Below, piece by piece: positions 5,592 to 6,144 of a DNA stretch of 6,144 bases (position 1 is the stretch's first letter; every line of letters begins with the position of its first letter). This DNA is from Actinomycetota bacterium (GTDB lineage: Bacteria; Actinomycetota; Humimicrobiia; Humimicrobiales; Humimicrobiaceae). The position numbers and the translations under genes are program-made. The notes beneath the pieces were generated by a model. That model saw only the letters and a list, made by a program, of their open reading frames with translations. It was not told the origin of the DNA and searched no databases. The DNA lies in contig JACIXO010000083.1 of the NCBI GenBank assembly GCA_014360385.1, positions 1-6,144 of the forward strand. The letters run 5' to 3'.

Positions 5592-6144
5592 TTACGAGCA
5601 TTTCGAAAATCCACAGTTTCTGCATACATAGCATCCACCCTCAGGCTCCATTATTCCTCCACACCCTTCCTCCGGGCATATCATTACAGATCTTGGACCT
5701 GAGTCGACGTTAAAATCAAATTTATTATATCCTTTAAGATAGAACTCTATAGCCTTTCCAATAGCATCAGGACAGGAAAGAACATGGGTATTTCTATCTG
5801 CAATGCAAGTTATACATCTTATTCCTCTTATCTGCTTCTGTATAGAATCTATGTCTATACCCGATCTTATAGCTATACTTATAAGTCTACTTACAGCTTC
5901 AGACAATGCCGCACATCCTTCTTCTCCAGTATTGGTAAATACCTCACATATACCATAGTCGTCTGAATTTACAGTTACATATAACTTCCCACATCCACCA
6001 ATTGAATACTTCTTTGTCATACCATGGGTAACTTCAGGTCTGGGTCTTGGTCTTATTTTCCCTAAAGGCTGTTCCTCTTTCATTTTCTCTTTAATTATTT
6101 CTCTTACACCCTTTTCTCCTTCTCCTTCTTTACTCTTTTCTTCA
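5592..6144 (-). CDS. nrdJ: B12-dependent ribonucleotide reductase, C-terminal part
   Basis: The last 183 residues of an adenosylcobalamin-dependent (class II) ribonucleoside-diphosphate reductase, which makes deoxyribonucleotides without needing oxygen. The frame stays open through the right edge, so the in-frame Met at 6083 is internal; the catalytic barrel and B12-binding part lie outside. Visible are a Lys/Glu-rich linker (1-24 of the visible part), RPRPRPEVTHG (31-41), and the TSCPD domain from about 44 with GGCGKLYVTVN, RLISIAIRSG, GIRC and the name-giving SCPDAIG (123-129). A cysteine-rich tail follows, with C156, C161, C171, C174, C177 and C182, ending CRNCGFSKCS. In the family this tail binds metal and/or shuttles reducing equivalents to the active site. 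The first pair is spaced CPEEGC rather than a usual CPxC. The gene converges on the macrodomain gene and is not part of its operon. Confidence 0.93.
   Translation of the reverse strand, partial: EEKSKEGEGEKGVREIIKEKMKEEQPLGKIRPRPRPEVTHGMTKKYSIGGCGKLYVTVNSDDYGICEVFTNTGEEGCAALSEAVSRLISIAIRSGIDIDSIQKQIRGIRCITCIADRNTHVLSCPDAIGKAIEFYLKGYNKFDFNVDSGPRSVMICPEEGCGGIMEPEGGCYVCRNCGFSKCS

Noticed and set aside
5784..5966. A 60-codon plus-strand open frame rich in Ser and Tyr opposite nrdJ.
   Set aside because: It is the antisense shadow of the conserved TSCPD domain and has no ribosome-binding site worth noting.

Overview
This window comes from a low-GC (strongly AT-rich) bacterial chromosome. Its strong Shine-Dalgarno sites (AGGAGGTG before the macrodomain gene), TTG start use, AGA/ATA/AAA-rich codons and a coenzyme-B12-dependent ribonucleotide reductase suggest an anaerobic, Clostridia-like Firmicute. 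An LpxL/HtrB-family acyltransferase would suit a lineage with an outer membrane (for example Halanaerobiales or Negativicutes), but the family also occurs in monoderms, so I do not place the organism further.

Layout: four rightward genes, then a gene relic, then one leftward gene. At the left edge a few codons of a possible upstream gene end in TGA, overlapping the TTG start of the acyltransferase (40-933). The acyltransferase overlaps a P-type IIA Ca2+-transporting ATPase (best start 911, end 3901), and pyrE (3948-4541) follows 46 nt later. These three look co-transcribed, and the first two look translationally coupled. A 160-nt AT-rich gap holds a three-unit 9-nt tandem repeat and a pair of 11-nt direct repeats, and leads into a MacroD-like ADP-ribose macrodomain gene (4702-5268) with its own strong ribosome-binding site. 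The next 323 nt contain no intact gene, but I read a decayed small gene there (about 5281-5583). On the minus strand, 5592-6144 is the C-terminal 183 residues of the B12-dependent ribonucleotide reductase NrdJ (TSCPD domain plus cysteine-rich tail); the rest lies off the right edge.

Functionally this is mostly housekeeping: envelope lipid acylation, cation (probably Ca2+) export, pyrimidine synthesis (orotate to OMP), ADP-ribose metabolism and dNTP synthesis. PyrE and NrdJ both serve nucleotide supply but are convergent and not one operon. I see no CRISPR array, transposase, tRNA/rRNA or convincing defence system. The most interesting points are the decayed gene at 5281-5583, which may be a relic of a DUF6922-like partner of an AbiEii-type module; the Asp-to-Ala change at the macrodomain catalytic position; and the unusual cation-site and loop features of the ATPase.
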